Below, one piece after another: positions 20,177-30,752 of a stretch of DNA of 64,000 bases. Every line of letters starts with the position of its first letter. Position 1 is the stretch's first letter. Origin of the DNA: Platanthera guangdongensis (lineage: Eukaryota > Streptophyta > Magnoliopsida > Asparagales > Orchidaceae); the NCBI GenBank assembly GCA_039583875.1, contig CM077163.1, positions 232,368,646 to 232,432,645 on the forward strand. Direction: 5' to 3'. Both the position numbers and the translations under genes were made by a program. The notes under the pieces were generated by a model, which did not search any database, had not been told where the DNA came from, and saw nothing but the letters and a program-made list of their open reading frames with translations.

Positions 20177-21968
20177 GCTCTCTCCTACCCCCGCTCCTGC
20201 CATCAAACCACCCGTTATCCGGGTCTACACTCGCCGCCCTCCCTGTTCTGTTGCCCCTCTGCCGCCGACCTCTGCCATGGACACTTCGCGTCCCTCTGAT
20301 CAGGTAACGCCCCCCACTGCCCATCCTCTGGAGGCCTACGTCTCTCTTCATCGCCTCTCTCCCCCTCTACACACCTTTGCTACTTCACTTTCTTCGGTTT
20401 CTGTTCCTAACTCTGTACAGGAGGCGCTTCAACATCCGGGCTGGCGGGCAGCCATGGAAGAGGAGATGTCTGCTCTCTGGGCTAACCAGACATGGTCCGT
20501 TGTTCCCCTCCCTCCGGGTCAGCAACCGGTCGGGTGCAAGTGGGTCTTTGTCATCAAACATGCTGCTGATGGGACGATCGATCGTCTGAAAGCTCGCCTT
20601 GTCGCTCGCGGATTCACTCAACAACAGGGGCTCGACTATGAGGAAACTTTTTCTCCGGTCGCCAAGCTTAATACCGTTCGGGTCCTCCTCTCTGTTGTTG
20701 TTCATCGCCAGTGGCCTCTCTTTCAGCTGGATGTTAAGAATGCTTTCTTGAATGGGGATCTCCAGGAAACGATCTACATGCAACAACCGCCCGGGTTTGA
20801 GACCACGGGGGAGTCTCAGGTTTGCCGCCTTCACAAGGCTCTGTATGGTCTCAAACAATCTCCCGGGGCCTGGTTTGAGAAATTCAGTAAAGTACTTCGA
20901 GCTGTCGGCTTTAGCCGAAGCTCGGCTGACTTCTCGCTCTTCACTCGTCACCGACCATCAGGGACGGTCCTTCTATTAGTATATGTTGATGACATCATCA
21001 TCACAGGAGATGACTCACAAGGGATACATGCAGTCAAAGCACATCTGAACTCGGTCTTTCAGACAAAGGACCTGGGGACTCTGCGATATTTTCTGGGTCT
21101 TGAGGTTGCCAGGCGACCGGACGGCCTTATTCTATCTCAACGGAAATACTGTACTGATCTTCTTCATGATGTTGGCCTCTTAGGGTGTAAGCCATGTGAT
21201 ACCCCTATGGATGTAAACCACAAGTTGTGTGCTCAGGCCTCTGACTCGGATCTTCTTCTCCAGAACCCTGAATATTATCGACGACTTGTTGGAAAGTTGA
21301 TCTATCTTACTGTTACCCGACCAGATATTTCCTTTGCTGTGGGTCTTGTCAGTCGATACATGCACTCTCCTCGCAAGTCTCATCTTCTGGCAGTTGAACG
21401 CATTCTGAGGTACTTAAAAACAGCCCCGGGTCAAGGACTTGTGTACCAGACTTCCTCGTCTGCTCCTACCTTAGTGGCATACTCTGATGCGGACTATGCG
21501 GGCTCTCTTGATGACCGGCGGTCCACTAGTGGTTTCTGCACATACTTTGGGGGACATTTGGTTACATGGAGAAGCAAGAAACAAGCCGTCATTGCTCGCT
21601 CATCGGCTGAGGCAGAATACCGCGCAATGGCTTCTGTTGTATCCGAACTTACATGGCTTGAAAGTCTTCTCACTGATCTGGGTGTAAAATTACCTTCTCC
21701 TGCTCTACTCCTTTGTGATAGCCAAGCGGCTATACATATCGCCAAGAACCCAGTCTTCCACGAAAGAACGAAGCACATTGAAGTCGATTGTCACTTCGTT
21801 CGAGAGAAAGTTCAAATGAAGAAGTTCGTTTTAAAGCATGTTCCAGGGACAGAACAAGTTGCAGATGTCCTCACAAAGGCTCTTCCCAAAGCATCCTTCT
21901 ATCAATGCTTGTCCAAGCTTGGTGCATACGATTTGTACGCTCCAGCTTGCGGGGGAGTGTTAGAATAA
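20177..21968 (+). CDS. pol: Reverse transcriptase and RNase H, copia B (intact frame)
   Basis: The open frame runs without a stop from just after the C-tract (reading SPTPAPAIKPPVIRVYTRRP) to 21968; an ATG occurs at 20277, but the natural product is part of the polyprotein. RT motifs: NQTWSVVPLPPGQQPVGCKW, KARLVARGFTQQQGLDYEET, FQLDVKNAFLNGDL, YGLKQSPGAWF and the catalytic YVDDIIITGDD (about 20977-21012). RNase H: AYSDADYAGSLDDRRSTSG, SSAEAEYRAMA, LLLCDSQAAIHIAKNP and HIEVDCHFVREK. It ends ...VLTKALPKASFYQCLSKLGAY. No missing key residue was seen; the upstream frame breaks are the defect. Confidence 0.92.
21947..21957 (+). other. Polypurine tract of copia B
   Basis: GCGGGGGAG-type purine run directly before the 3' LTR, overlapping the end of pol. 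Confidence 0.85.
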
Positions 21969-22127
21969 CTTGTATTGGGCCCATGTTGTGTTGGCCCATT
22001 TATGCTTCTTCTTTAGTCCCACATCTTGTATAGGATTTGTTCCCTCTCTTTCTCTCCTATATATTTGTATACTCTCTTTGTATTTAGATACTCAAGAAAT
22101 ATACCTCAGTTTCAGGCCTTTTCTACA
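21958..22127 (+). repeat. 3' LTR of copia B
   Basis: 170 bp, about two differences from the 5' LTR (near 22017 and 22077). Followed by the target duplication agtat. Confidence 0.95.
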
Positions 22128-23553
22128 AGTATAATACTCAGCACTTGTTTACCTGCGCTTTCCTTTGCCCACTTGCTCGAAGACCACTCAGGTGAGGTGA
22201 ACATCTTTCTTAGATTGTTTCTCTGCTTGCGAATGCGCTGAACTGTAAGAAAGAAGTTGCAAACCTCGTCATAGGGCTTAACAAGCTCCACTTGCCCCGT
22301 AAAGCTCCTTAGCATGTTCACAACTTCAGGCCGAACATAAATATAGTCATTTACGGTCATTGCCTCTTTAGTGTGTGGCTAATGTTGGGAGTTTTTCCAA
22401 TATCCTCCAGTATTAGATCAATACAATGCGCTGCACATGGCGTCCAATACAAATGTGGACGTTTCGCTTCCAATAATTTACATGTTAGAGTGTTAGTTTG
22501 TTGGGTATGAAAGTATCATACAATCGTGTACACAAAAAATAAAAATTGAAGATGATTAAAATTAGTAATGAATAATTACTAATTTACCTACTAGCACATT
22601 ATTGTTGGCACTATCTGTAACAACTTGCAATACATTCAACTCTCCAACTCTTCCAACCACTCTATCTAGCAATTCAAACAATTTTTCTCCCGTCTTCGAG
22701 TAGTCAGATGTATCGACAGAATTTAGGAAAAATGTTCCTTTTGGTGAATTGACTAAAAAATTAATTAACGTTCTCTATTTCTAATATGTTCATCCATCAG
22801 CCATAATAGAACATTCAAAGACCCTCCACTCATCCCCATATGTCTTCATCGTGTCTTTCACTGCATTAACTTCATCATTTAGCAAAGGAACACGAATCTC
22901 ATGGTAACTCGGTGGCTTCAATCCTACTCCAAACTGTCCAATAGATTCCACCATTATCGCAAAACTAGAATGTTTTACAGTATTGAATGGGATAGCTGCA
23001 TCGTACATCCATTGAGATATATGTTTACAAGCTCGTCCTTTCAACTCCTTCTTGCAAGCTTCATTAATAGAAATTTGTTTCATCTTTTGTTCCTCTCTTT
23101 TTTTTGCCCCTATATTGTCAACCTTTGGAGCAAAAAACACATCTATTGATCATTTTGTTCGAGGCCTCTTGTAGAAGCCTTTTTTATGAATCTTGTCCAC
23201 ATTGGCTTCTATTTCTTCATCACTGTCAAACGTGTCGATATCTGCAAAGTTAGGCAATGCCTGATTGTCTGTATTGCTCATACTTGCTTTTTTCTTCATG
23301 TATTCTTGAATTTCGTTGCGCACATGTGGGGGCTTTTCAGACAAGCTTTTGCATTTCTAAATCCTCCAACAATATGTTGTTTAGCACGACAAATTCCGTC
23401 CTTCGTGACTTTATCACAGAAAATGCAAGTCAAGTCGTTTTTATTGGCGGAAGAAATCTGACGCACGTACTTCCAGCATGGATCAATCCTTGATTGGATG
23501 AGATTAGCATCTATTTTAAGAGCTGGAAGAAATCTGACGCACGTACGAAGCAT
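22128..23553 (-). pseudogene. Outer hAT transposase, N-terminal part
   Basis: Minus-strand order: BED finger CIFCDKVTKDGICRAKQH (about 23460-23400); a linker with PPHVRNEIQEY and an acidic stretch; FFAPKVDN; KQISINEACKKELKGRAC; WMYDAAIPFN; the IMADG box; RTLINFLVNSPKGTFFL; VVTDSANN; YWTPCAAHCIDLILEDIGKT; and LRKMFTSPEWSSSKWAKES, where copia B interrupts. Lesions: a frameshift near 23345, TGA near 23150 (between RPRTK and SIDVFF), TGA in place of the Trp of ADGWT (near 22793), and a frame change after SHTLK (near 22370). An intron probably lies at about 22480-22590. A multi-lesion fossil gene. Confidence 0.82.
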
Positions 23554-23797
23554 GCAAAAATTTGGGCCAGTAAAAAAAGAAATAACAGAATTAATTTTAT
23601 ATGTTCATAATACAAAAACATTATTGGTGTACTTAAGCAAATAAAAAGAATAAACATAATGTCACGTTGTATGACACCACTGAGTTGCATTTAACAGCTG
23701 AGATTAGTACAAACAACCCGATTTTAAAAGAAGATAAATTATTCCATATGCATCAATCTCAAGCCATATACGAATAATGTCGGAAACAATATGTGAC

Positions 23798-24096
23798 CTT
23801 AGTTGGTGTTTTTTCTAAAAGTGTGATGTACATAGAGAGTTTTGGTGTGCCCTTAACACCATTCTTAATTTATAATAAAATTATTTTTGGTCAATTGAGA
23901 ATAATGATTTTTCTACTAAAACAAACAATAAAATATATATTCCAAATATTGTAACAGAAGTTAAGTTCAATAAAATGTTCATGGACTTTGTTGACTAATT
24001 TACAATTCATCATTTCCCTGGTAGGTTCCCAGATGAACAAGTTTCGTTAAGAGTGGTGTTAGGGGAACACCAATTTTGGCTATGGACACACCCTAA
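23798..24096. mobile_element. Possible MITE in the outer hAT 5' region
   Basis: The arms GGTGTGCCCTTAACACCATT (about 23844) and its inverted partner around 24046-24071 (reverse complement GGTGTTCCCCTAACACCACT) form a long imperfect inverted repeat. Outer ends CTTAGTTGGTG and the inverted CTTAGGGTGTG are similar. About 300 bp, non-coding, AT-rich centre. Family not determined; the boundary is approximate. Confidence 0.45.
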
Positions 24097-24699
24097 GTCA
24101 AAATTAAAACAACTTAAAAAGCCAAATTTCTCTCTTAAATTTATGATGGATTTTAGGTTTATAACTTATCTTGCTATTCTCTACATGGTATTGTTGCCTT
24201 TGCGGAACTAATGTCAGAATAACACCAATATTGAACTGATTTACAGTGAACTGGAAGCCCAGTTCACTGTAGTTTCATCCAGTTCACTATAAAACAAATA
24301 AACAAATAAAGTAGGAGATGAGAGGATGCATCACAAATAATGACTAGCAACAATTAAAAGAAGAAAGAAGAGAAATGGAGAATGATTCTTGCAATTAAAG
24401 GAGGAGATGAGAGGATGCAGGAGTTTTCATGACTCCGGAAAGAAGAACGGCGTCGACAGCCGGCTAATCCTTCTTCTGCGTCTCCGGCGAGAAAATGACT
24501 CCGACGAGAAGAGCGGCGGCGAATCCGGCGAGAAGAAAGGAGCAGAGTGAAGGCGTCTGGGACGGGAATCGGCAGTCGGCAGTCAGCGACTCAGCGGGAA
24601 GAAGCTCGATTCTAAACCCTAAAAGGCCAGCGGAAATGAATTGGTATATAAGGCCGCGCCTGATTTGCTTGAACCGGTTTTTAGGTTAAAACCGGTTCA
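24097..24699 (-). other. 5' non-coding region of the outer hAT
   Basis: No gene seen. It contains three copies of a CAGTTCACTGTAG-like motif at 24240-24295 and a GC-rich segment at 24430-24660. Short open frames here lack recognisable domains. Confidence 0.4.
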
Positions 24700-24869
24700 G
24701 GCAATAAGGCGCGCCTGAGCTGCGCCCGGTAGGTGCGTGAGGCGCGCGCCTAGGCGCGCCTATAGTGCGCCTGAGGCACATCGCCCGCCTTAGGCTTGCT
24801 AGGGCGCACCAGCTTGCGCTCCTTGCGTTTGGCGCCTCAGGCGCACGCCTTGACAACACTGTGTGGTAT
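24700..24869 (-). repeat. Right end of outer hAT: subterminal repeats, TIR and TSD
   Basis: GGCGCGCCT, GGCGC and AGGCGC motifs repeat densely up to the terminus, CAGTGTTGTCAAGGCG on the minus strand. The following tgtggtat would be the 8-bp duplication; its partner lies outside the window. Confidence 0.78.
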
Positions 24870-24915
24870 CATGATTTTTGCTTCGCATTTGATGTCCTAA
24901 AAAACAAACAACTAC

Positions 24916-25636
24916 TATACAACACCTATTCGTCAAGGGTCGGCGGTCAACGATCAGCAGTCAATATAAGGGAACAGTTAACGAGCAACACCAGTACATG
25001 AAGACCCGATTGGTATTCAATGGCCAGCAAGGACGGCAAGGGGACCTTTAGACGCAAGCAAGGATTATACTCGCCAGGGAGCGTGACCACCCATCAGCGC
25101 ATGCGAGATCCAAATCTCATTTAGTACAGGCGAGCTCCGAACAGTACCAGTGGCAAGCAATAACAATACTCGCCTAGCAGGCGACTTCTGACCAACACCT
25201 CAGATAATCGCTAGACGATACTCGCCAGTAACTGAGCCAGGTCGCCCGATGGCAGAAGCCGATAATCGCAGAATTGGGTCTTCTCGTCGGAGACATGAGG
25301 GGTACAAGAATATGGACTTCGAAATCTTGAAAAAAATCTTGACCACCTCTTTTCTTGAACTTTTAACTGAGCCTTTGGATCCTTTCCCCGAAGAGTCAAA
25401 TTCCAAGCTAGTGTCCCCCTTGTACGCTGCTCGGTCATCTTTGGTTGTGTAGGGGAAGTTTATTCTAAGCATCTGGGTACGTGGTGGGACCTCCCTGCCG
25501 CAACACATGGAGTCCTTTTGATTGTCCCCCTATTTCTGCGTTTTAACCCGTTTAGCCGTCGAGCCCGACCGCTAGACCAGTAACCTTAGGCTACCTTGAT
25601 CTGAATTTTTGAGTTGGGATTTTCCCGGCTTCAACA
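24916..25636 (+). mobile_element. Solo LTR of the C family
   Basis: Collinear with the 5' LTR of element C (56334-57060): it shares the segments beginning acacctattcgtcaaggg, the GCCAGG/GCGAG-rich middle and the end GGCTTCAACA. Flanked by exact duplications actac (24911-24915 and 25637-25641), so it is a true solo LTR. Its first bases are TATACAAC instead of TGTACAAC, and a segment containing the TATA box of the C LTR is missing near 25290. Oriented plus. Confidence 0.9.
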
Positions 25637-25689
25637 ACTACAATTGTTTGTTGCAATGTGGTGAACGTCGTGGTGGTCTCCAAAGGCCA

Positions 25690-26440
25690 ACAAAATGTCT
25701 TACACAGAAGATTCACCTAAGTCATAGCTAGCTTGTCGTAGTTGTGGATAAAACAACGATAATACATTGTCATTTGTCAGTCTAAGGATGCCCCTCGCCT
25801 CCTGTAAGGAGCGTGGCAGCGACCACTCTAGCCCGCAACTATATTGTCCGAGTCCATGGTGATACCTGGGATGAGATCGTGTGGCCCAAATAGGAGACTT
25901 TGTACTGGGCAAATGCACATTTATTGGGGTTGACCGTGAGGGAGTTACGTTGTAAGGTCTCCAGAGTAGCCTCGGGGTGACGCAAGTGGTCCTGCCATGT
26001 AAGGCTATAAATGAGTATATCAACAAAAAACACGAGGACATATTTACATAGCACCAGGTAGAAATCATTCACGGTTGCTTGGAAGGTTGTTGAGACATTT
26101 GTTAAGCTGAACGACATGACAAGGAACTTGTAGTGCCTTCCATAAATATGGAACACAATCTTTTGAATGTCCCCTGGACAAACGTGTACTTGATGGTGGC
26201 CAAAATAGAGGTCCAATTTGGAGAAATACGTTGTCACCAGAGCTCATTCAAAAGCTCTCGAATCACTGGTATCATGAATTTACATGTAATGGTTGTCTTG
26301 TTTAACTCCCTGTAGTTGACGCAAAAACGTCAGATGATATCCTTCTTTTGTACCAGTAATACAGGACGGGAGATGGATGGCACTGGGATGGATCAAGCTT
26401 GCCGCGAGCATAGACGTAACTAGGCACTCGATCTCATCTT
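25690..26440 (-). pseudogene. Decayed Ty3/gypsy reverse transcriptase
   Basis: On the minus strand, RFCVNYRELNK (about 26330) is followed by TYFSKLDLYFGHHQV, KFLVMSFSLTNVSTTFQ, the degraded catalytic box VFFVDILIYS (one Asp changed to Val), NKCAFAQYKVSYLGHTIS and a connection-domain remnant (GVTMDSDNIVAGLEWSLPRS). The order and spacing fit a gypsy RT. Several stops and frame changes make it a fossil. No LTRs could be assigned; the solo LTR at 24916-25636 is immediately beyond its 3' side. Confidence 0.8.
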
Positions 26441-26900
26441 TCTACATGTGGCCATACCTAGAGGCAGACTGAGATCGACCGCACAAAATGGTATGCAATG
26501 TTCAGTGGATCTTTGCAGCGGAAGAACTCGGGTCTTAGCAAAGACATGGAGAAATGACCCCAAAAGATGTGTTAACCGAGGGAGATGGGGAGACCCCTGG
26601 ATCTTTGTTGTGTCTAACTAGATCCCTAAGAGTTGCCAGAGTAGCGCACAGAAATCCATTAGTGAGTCCTCTATAGAGGGCAGTGGATACTGACATATGT
26701 TAGAGGAAAGCGTCCCCTGCCAAGGTGCATGGCCAACGAGCCCACTCAAAAGTCATATGCATGCGCGCCCAGTTGTGGCTCACATTTTGTCCACGCCTTC
26801 CGGGGAAAAAAGTAAAACTTGGTTATGACACGGTAGCCGCCCAGTTGAAGTGTCAACAACCGACATAGGCCATAAGTCGAGGATCAACGACTATCTCCCA
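26441..26900. other. Unassigned sequence upstream of the gypsy RT relic
   Basis: Probably further decayed pol or protease of the same relic, by position. I see no motif that supports this. Confidence 0.3.
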
Positions 26901-27160
26901 TGTTGAAACCGAGAAATCGGTCTCAGTGAAGTTTGGGGTCCCTAAAAGGGGTGACCTCACACTTACTGCACTCAGGCGAATGTCACGGACCAAAGGCTCA
27001 GGAAACTAGGAACAGACCCTCGACTCTAGCGTGGAGGTCCATCCTCACACCCGGAAGACCTTGGTGATCTCCCCCTCCCTAACCAATGCTGAGCTAGGTG
27101 CCTTGGAGGATGAATAAAGAGGATCAAGAAGTGATGCTCTTCAAGGCACCCCTAAGGGTC

Positions 27161-27168
27161 TATTTATA
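27161..27168 (-). promoter_or_regulatory. TATA box in the D-family LTR
   Basis: CTATAAATAG on the minus strand, conserved in the solo LTR at 2748-2755; the 5' LTR of D has a mutated tacttata at the same place (about 31016), which would weaken its promoter. Confidence 0.7.
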
Positions 27169-27399
27169 GTTTTCTCAAACCTAGGGACCAAAAGGTCAAA
27201 AATACCCCCAAGACAAATAGGTCCTGGGCAAATAGAAAACATCCACACCCGGGGGGAAAGAGGTAATTCCACCCTCAGGGGCACAATGGTAAAAACATGG
27301 CCAAAAGAGCTCCGGGGGTGAAAAGAGGCTAAATCATGCCCCTCACCTTGGTATCGGGCGTGCGGGAGAGTCCCGTAGAAGAACCGAGAGCTGGGGGTG

Positions 27400-27745
27400 A
27401 GGCCCTGTTCCTCCGGTCGCGCCCCGCCAGACAGCGAAGCAGGGGTGAGACCCCGGCCTCCGGCAGGTCTCACCCTGCCAGGCCGCGAAGCAGGGGCGAG
27501 ACCCTGGCTTCCGGCCGGTCTCGCCCCGCCAGGCCGCGAAGCAGGGGCGAGACCCCGGCCTCCGGCCGGTCTCGCCCCGCCAGGCCGCGAAGCAGGGGCG
27601 AGACCCCGGCCTCCGGCCGGTCTCGCCCCGCCAACCCGCGGAGTAGGGGCGAGACCCCGGCCTCCGGCCGGTCTCGCCCCGCACAGGGCTAGGGTGTCGG
27701 GGGCAGGACCCCGGCCTCCGGCCGGTCCCGCTGCTCTCACCCCAC
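27400..27745. repeat. 51-bp GC-rich tandem repeats in the 3' LTR of D
   Basis: About six units of 51 bp. Each contains GGTCTCGCCCC and, after about 18 bp, its inverse GGGGCGAGACC, so each unit can fold into a hairpin. The array is in U3, about 230 bp upstream of the TATA box. Long open frames on both strands here are compositional. Confidence 0.93.
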
Positions 27746-27961
27746 ACCTAGCCAGTCGGGGCGGGTGCCGACCAACTCGCCGCACCCGCCCTGTGAAAGG
27801 GGCCAGGGGGAGGCAGATTTTTCCTCCCCCTACTAGTATATCATGCAGATTCACACAAAATTGGCCTCCAGGAGTGCAAAACTCACAAAAAGCTTAAAAA
27901 TGCGCACCAAGTCTCACGCCTCATTTGGGGGCCTCTTTTCGCGAATACGGGGTTGTATACA

Positions 27962-27976
27962 ATCCCCGCTCTTTTC
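27962..27976 (-). other. Polypurine tract of element D
   Basis: Minus-strand AAAAGAGCGGGGAT directly precedes the 3' LTR. Confidence 0.8.
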
Positions 27977-28029
27977 GAGCGAGTTCCACGCTCGGAAAGA
28001 ATCATCCAACCCAATGTATTCACTGCGTA

Positions 28030-29118
28030 GCCTTCTTGGAGCCGAAAACACTTGGCCCCACGGAGGGGGTCAATCTGTCAAGCCAGCTAATGGGAGTCTG
28101 GGTGACGGACGGCCTTGGGGTAGAAAACAATTGACCTTCCCGAGGGGTCAACCTGTCATGTCAGCTAATGGGAGCCTGGATGACGAGACGGCCTCGAGGT
28201 AGAGAACACTTGCCCTCCCCGAGTGGTCAACCTGTCATGCCAGCTAATGGGAGCCTGTGCGACGAGACGGCCTCGGGGTAGAAAACACTTGGCCTCCCCG
28301 AGGGGTCAACCTGTCAAGTCAGCTAATGAGAGTCTGGGTGACGAGACGGACTCGGGGTAGAGATCAACCTGTCCTGCCAGCTAGTGGGAGCCTGATCAGC
28401 AGAATCATCTCGGGATAAGGCCTACTCGCCCCTCCGAGAGATCAACCAGCTCTGTCAGTTAGTGGGAGCCTGGTCAGCGGAATCATCTCGGGGTAAGGCC
28501 TACTCGCCCCTCCGAGAGATCAACCTGCCCTGCCATCTAGTGGGAGCCTGATCAGCGGAATCATCTCGGGGTAAGGCCAACTCGCCCCTCCGAGAGATCA
28601 ACCTGCCCTGCCAGCTAGTGAGAGCCTGGTCAGCGGAATCATCCCGGGGTAAGGCCTACTCGACCCTCCGAGAGATCAACTTGTCCTATCAGCTAGTGGG
28701 AGCCTGGTCAGCGGAATCATCTCGTGGTAAGGCCTACTCGCCCCTCCGAGAGATCAACCTGCTCTGCCAGCTAGTGGGAGTCTGGTCAGCGGAATCATAT
28801 CGGGGTAAGGCCTACTGCCCCCTCCGAGAGATCAACTTGCCCTGCCAGCTAGTGGGAGCCTGTTCAGCGGAATCATCTCGGGGTAAGGCCTACTCGCCCC
28901 TCCGAGAGATCAACCTGTCCTGCCAGCTAGTGGAAGCCTGGTCAGCGGAATCATCTCGGGGTAAGGCCTACTCGCCCCTCCGAGAGATCAACCAGCCCTG
29001 CCAGCTAGTGGGAGCCTGGTCAGCGGAATTATCTCGGGGTAAGGCCTACTCGCCCCTCCGAGAGATCAACCTGCCCTGCCAGCTAGTGGGAGCCTGGTCA
29101 GCGGAATCATCTCGGGAC
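28030..29118. repeat. 78-bp tandem array in the 3'UTR of D
   Basis: About 9 units of 78 bp (28390-29118) built on the module containing GCGGAATCATCTCGGGGTAA, preceded by about 4-5 diverged units of similar length (28030-28390) with GGTCAACCTGTCAAG and GACGAGACGG modules. 78 is a multiple of three, so a plus-strand open frame (28618-29400) encodes a 26-residue repeat; that strand is antisense to the element. 3'UTR tandem repeats are known in Tat-lineage elements. Confidence 0.95.
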
Positions 29119-29496
29119 CTTTCATGGATCACAAATGTTTTTTGGCGGTCCTTATCATCAATCATAGTTGATATAATGCAAGCAAAGTTCATTACAAGAG
29201 ATGATCCACTTCTTCCCTACCTCCCTCTTTCCTCGTGCATCATCGGATCCCTCCCCGGGTGCCCACATCAACTCTGTCCTCACATCTCTCCCCTGCCGCC
29301 TCGGGTTGGACTTCTTCAATCCACACCGGATCTTGCGATTGTTGAGGCTGTGGTGTCGGAGCTCTTGTCCTTCTCAACTCCAGGAATCCGGGGCAAGTAG
29401 TTGCTCCATGACCCTCCTCCTGGTGGAACTTACAATAGGGTAACTCTACTCTGACTCTTCTTCTTCCCGCGTGGTTCCTCCTCTCCCTTCAACCAA
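29119..29496 (-). other. 3' non-coding spacer of element D between gag and tandem repeats
   Basis: No domain seen. By position this is where pol would begin; nothing of protease or RT remains. Confidence 0.5.
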
Positions 29497-30697
29497 TCAC
29501 CATCGTTTGTTGCGGTGGGGGTAGGAGCTTCCTAGTGGCTTGCCCTTGGAAGTTGAACCTCCCTTGGCCTCCATGAAAATCCCCCCACCTTGGATGAGAC
29601 CTCTTCCTGGACCCTGAACGGGTCCTCCATGTTGCCTCCAACCTGGCTCCGGACCTTCTTGAGGTCCCTGGAGCCCCTGAGCTCTCTGCTCCTCTCTCCT
29701 TCTCCCCTCCTGATGCCTCGAGCCACCTTGCTCCTTCGACTCTGCCTCTGTTAACCTTGTCAACTTCTTGACAAATGTTAGGTTGGCCGCCTCAGTTGCT
29801 ATCTCCTCTGTCGCCCTTTCCATCAGCTCCTCGAAGGATAGGGGGGTCTTTCGGGTCAGACTCATCTTGAAGAACCCCTCACGCAACCCCACTGTAAACG
29901 TCATCTGAAGGGCATACCCCGACATTTCCTAGATGTCCAGGATCTCTTCTTGGAACCTGTCCACATATTGGGCCAACGACTCTTCCGCCCTCTGTCTTAT
30001 CAGGAAGATGGACTCGGGACTCTTCTTTCTCTTCTTAGAGGTAGAGAAGCGAAGCTGAAAGCTTTGGCTCAAGTCTTTGAACCCGTAGATAGATCCTATT
30101 GAGAGTTGATGGAACCAGTCTCTAGCTTTGTCTTCCAAGGTAATCGCGAAGAGGCGACACTTGAACGTATCTGTCATCGGCCTGATAAAGACCGTATCCT
30201 CGAACCACAGCAGGTGTTGAAGAGGGTCGTCTTTCCCGGTATAGTAAGTCATGTCATGCTCCCTGAACCCCTCGGGAACTGGGGCTGAGACAATCAGCTC
30301 GCTGAAGGTGATCCCTTGCATGGCGGTCTCGCGTGTTCCACTCGCGCGACCTGCTCGCATAGGAGGCTGGCGCTCGCCTAGCTGGAGAATAACTCCCAGC
30401 CGGTGAGATCTCGCTTGACCCCATCTCCCATCCTCTCCTTATCTGGTCTTCTTCCTGGTACGCTTGCCTCCACCCCCCCTGGGGTCATCTCGCCTAGATC
30501 CTTGGGAGTCGACGCGTCAAGAGGGGGGGGGAAGGTAGCTCCTGGGGGGTTGGAGTGAAGCTGTCATCCCGAGGAGCAATACTTCGCAGCATCTCCATGA
30601 TGCCTTAGATGGACGCCATGAACTCTTCCCTCCCTACATAGAGTGTTGGGTTGGGGGTCTCGAGGGAATCATCACTACCTCCCTGATCTCTAGCCAT
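29497..30697 (-). pseudogene. gag: Gag of element D
   Basis: Capsid-type protein, minus strand. The likely start is ATG 30697 (MARDQGGSDD) soon after the primer site. The N-terminal part has a stop and a frame change before 30360; the core is open from 30360 to 29932 (VPEGFREHDMTYYTGKDDP, FKCRLFAITLEDKARDWFHQ, YVDRFQEEIL). It is interrupted by an in-frame TAG at 29929-29931 and continues in frame to 29497 (LREGFFKMSLTRKTPLSFEE, then a Glu/Arg/Gly-rich basic tail). No CCHC knuckle, as in element C gag. Retrotransposon gag domain by similarity with C. Confidence 0.88.
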
Positions 30698-30735
30698 GAC
30701 ATTCTCCTGGGATCTTCTATGTTGGTCACTTTTCA

Positions 30736-30752
30736 GGCTCACCGCACCAAGA
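30736..30752 (-). other. Primer-binding site of element D
   Basis: Minus-strand TTGGTGCGGTGAGCC starts two bases after the LTR end. Not an initiator-Met site; element C has the near-identical TTGGTGCAGTGAGC. The priming tRNA is not identified. Confidence 0.7.

Larger units (their letters stand above)
16861..22127 (+). mobile_element. Ty1/copia element 'B', complete, young
   Basis: Two 170-bp LTRs (16861-17030, 21958-22127) differ at only about two positions, and the element is flanked by an exact agtat duplication (16856-16860, 22128-22132). Primer site, purine tract and gag-PR-IN-RT-RH order are all visible. It is inserted in the outer hAT transposase. Two lesions stop autonomous function: a small integrase deletion with frameshift (about 19455) and a frame change at a 22-C tract (20155-20176). 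Confidence 0.95.
11231..24861 (-). mobile_element. Outer hAT transposon, truncated on the left by element A
   Basis: Pieces of one minus-strand hAT transposase occur in order at 23553-22128, 16860-16200 and 11617-11237, interrupted by copia B and by the inner hAT, which shows these arrived later. The right end CAGTGTTGTCAAGGCG (minus, 24861 downwards) is a common plant hAT terminus and is followed by the likely target duplication tgtggtat (24862-24869). The GCGCGCCT-rich subterminal region (24700-24850) fits. The left end lies before the window, beyond element A. Confidence 0.82.
26901..27961 (-). repeat. 3' LTR of element D
   Basis: Plus-strand ends TGTTGAAACC and GGTTGTATACA (a TA insertion compared with the other LTR). 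The minus-strand TATAAATA box is at 27161-27168. It contains the 51-bp repeat array. Confidence 0.93.

Noticed and set aside
27343..27897. Overlapping long frames on both strands of the D LTR
   Set aside because: GC-rich 51-bp repeat; frames on both strands are shadows of composition.
28618..29400. 260-codon plus-strand open frame with 26-residue repeats
   Set aside because: Arises from the 78-bp period being divisible by three; it is antisense to element D and has no known domain or good upstream signals.
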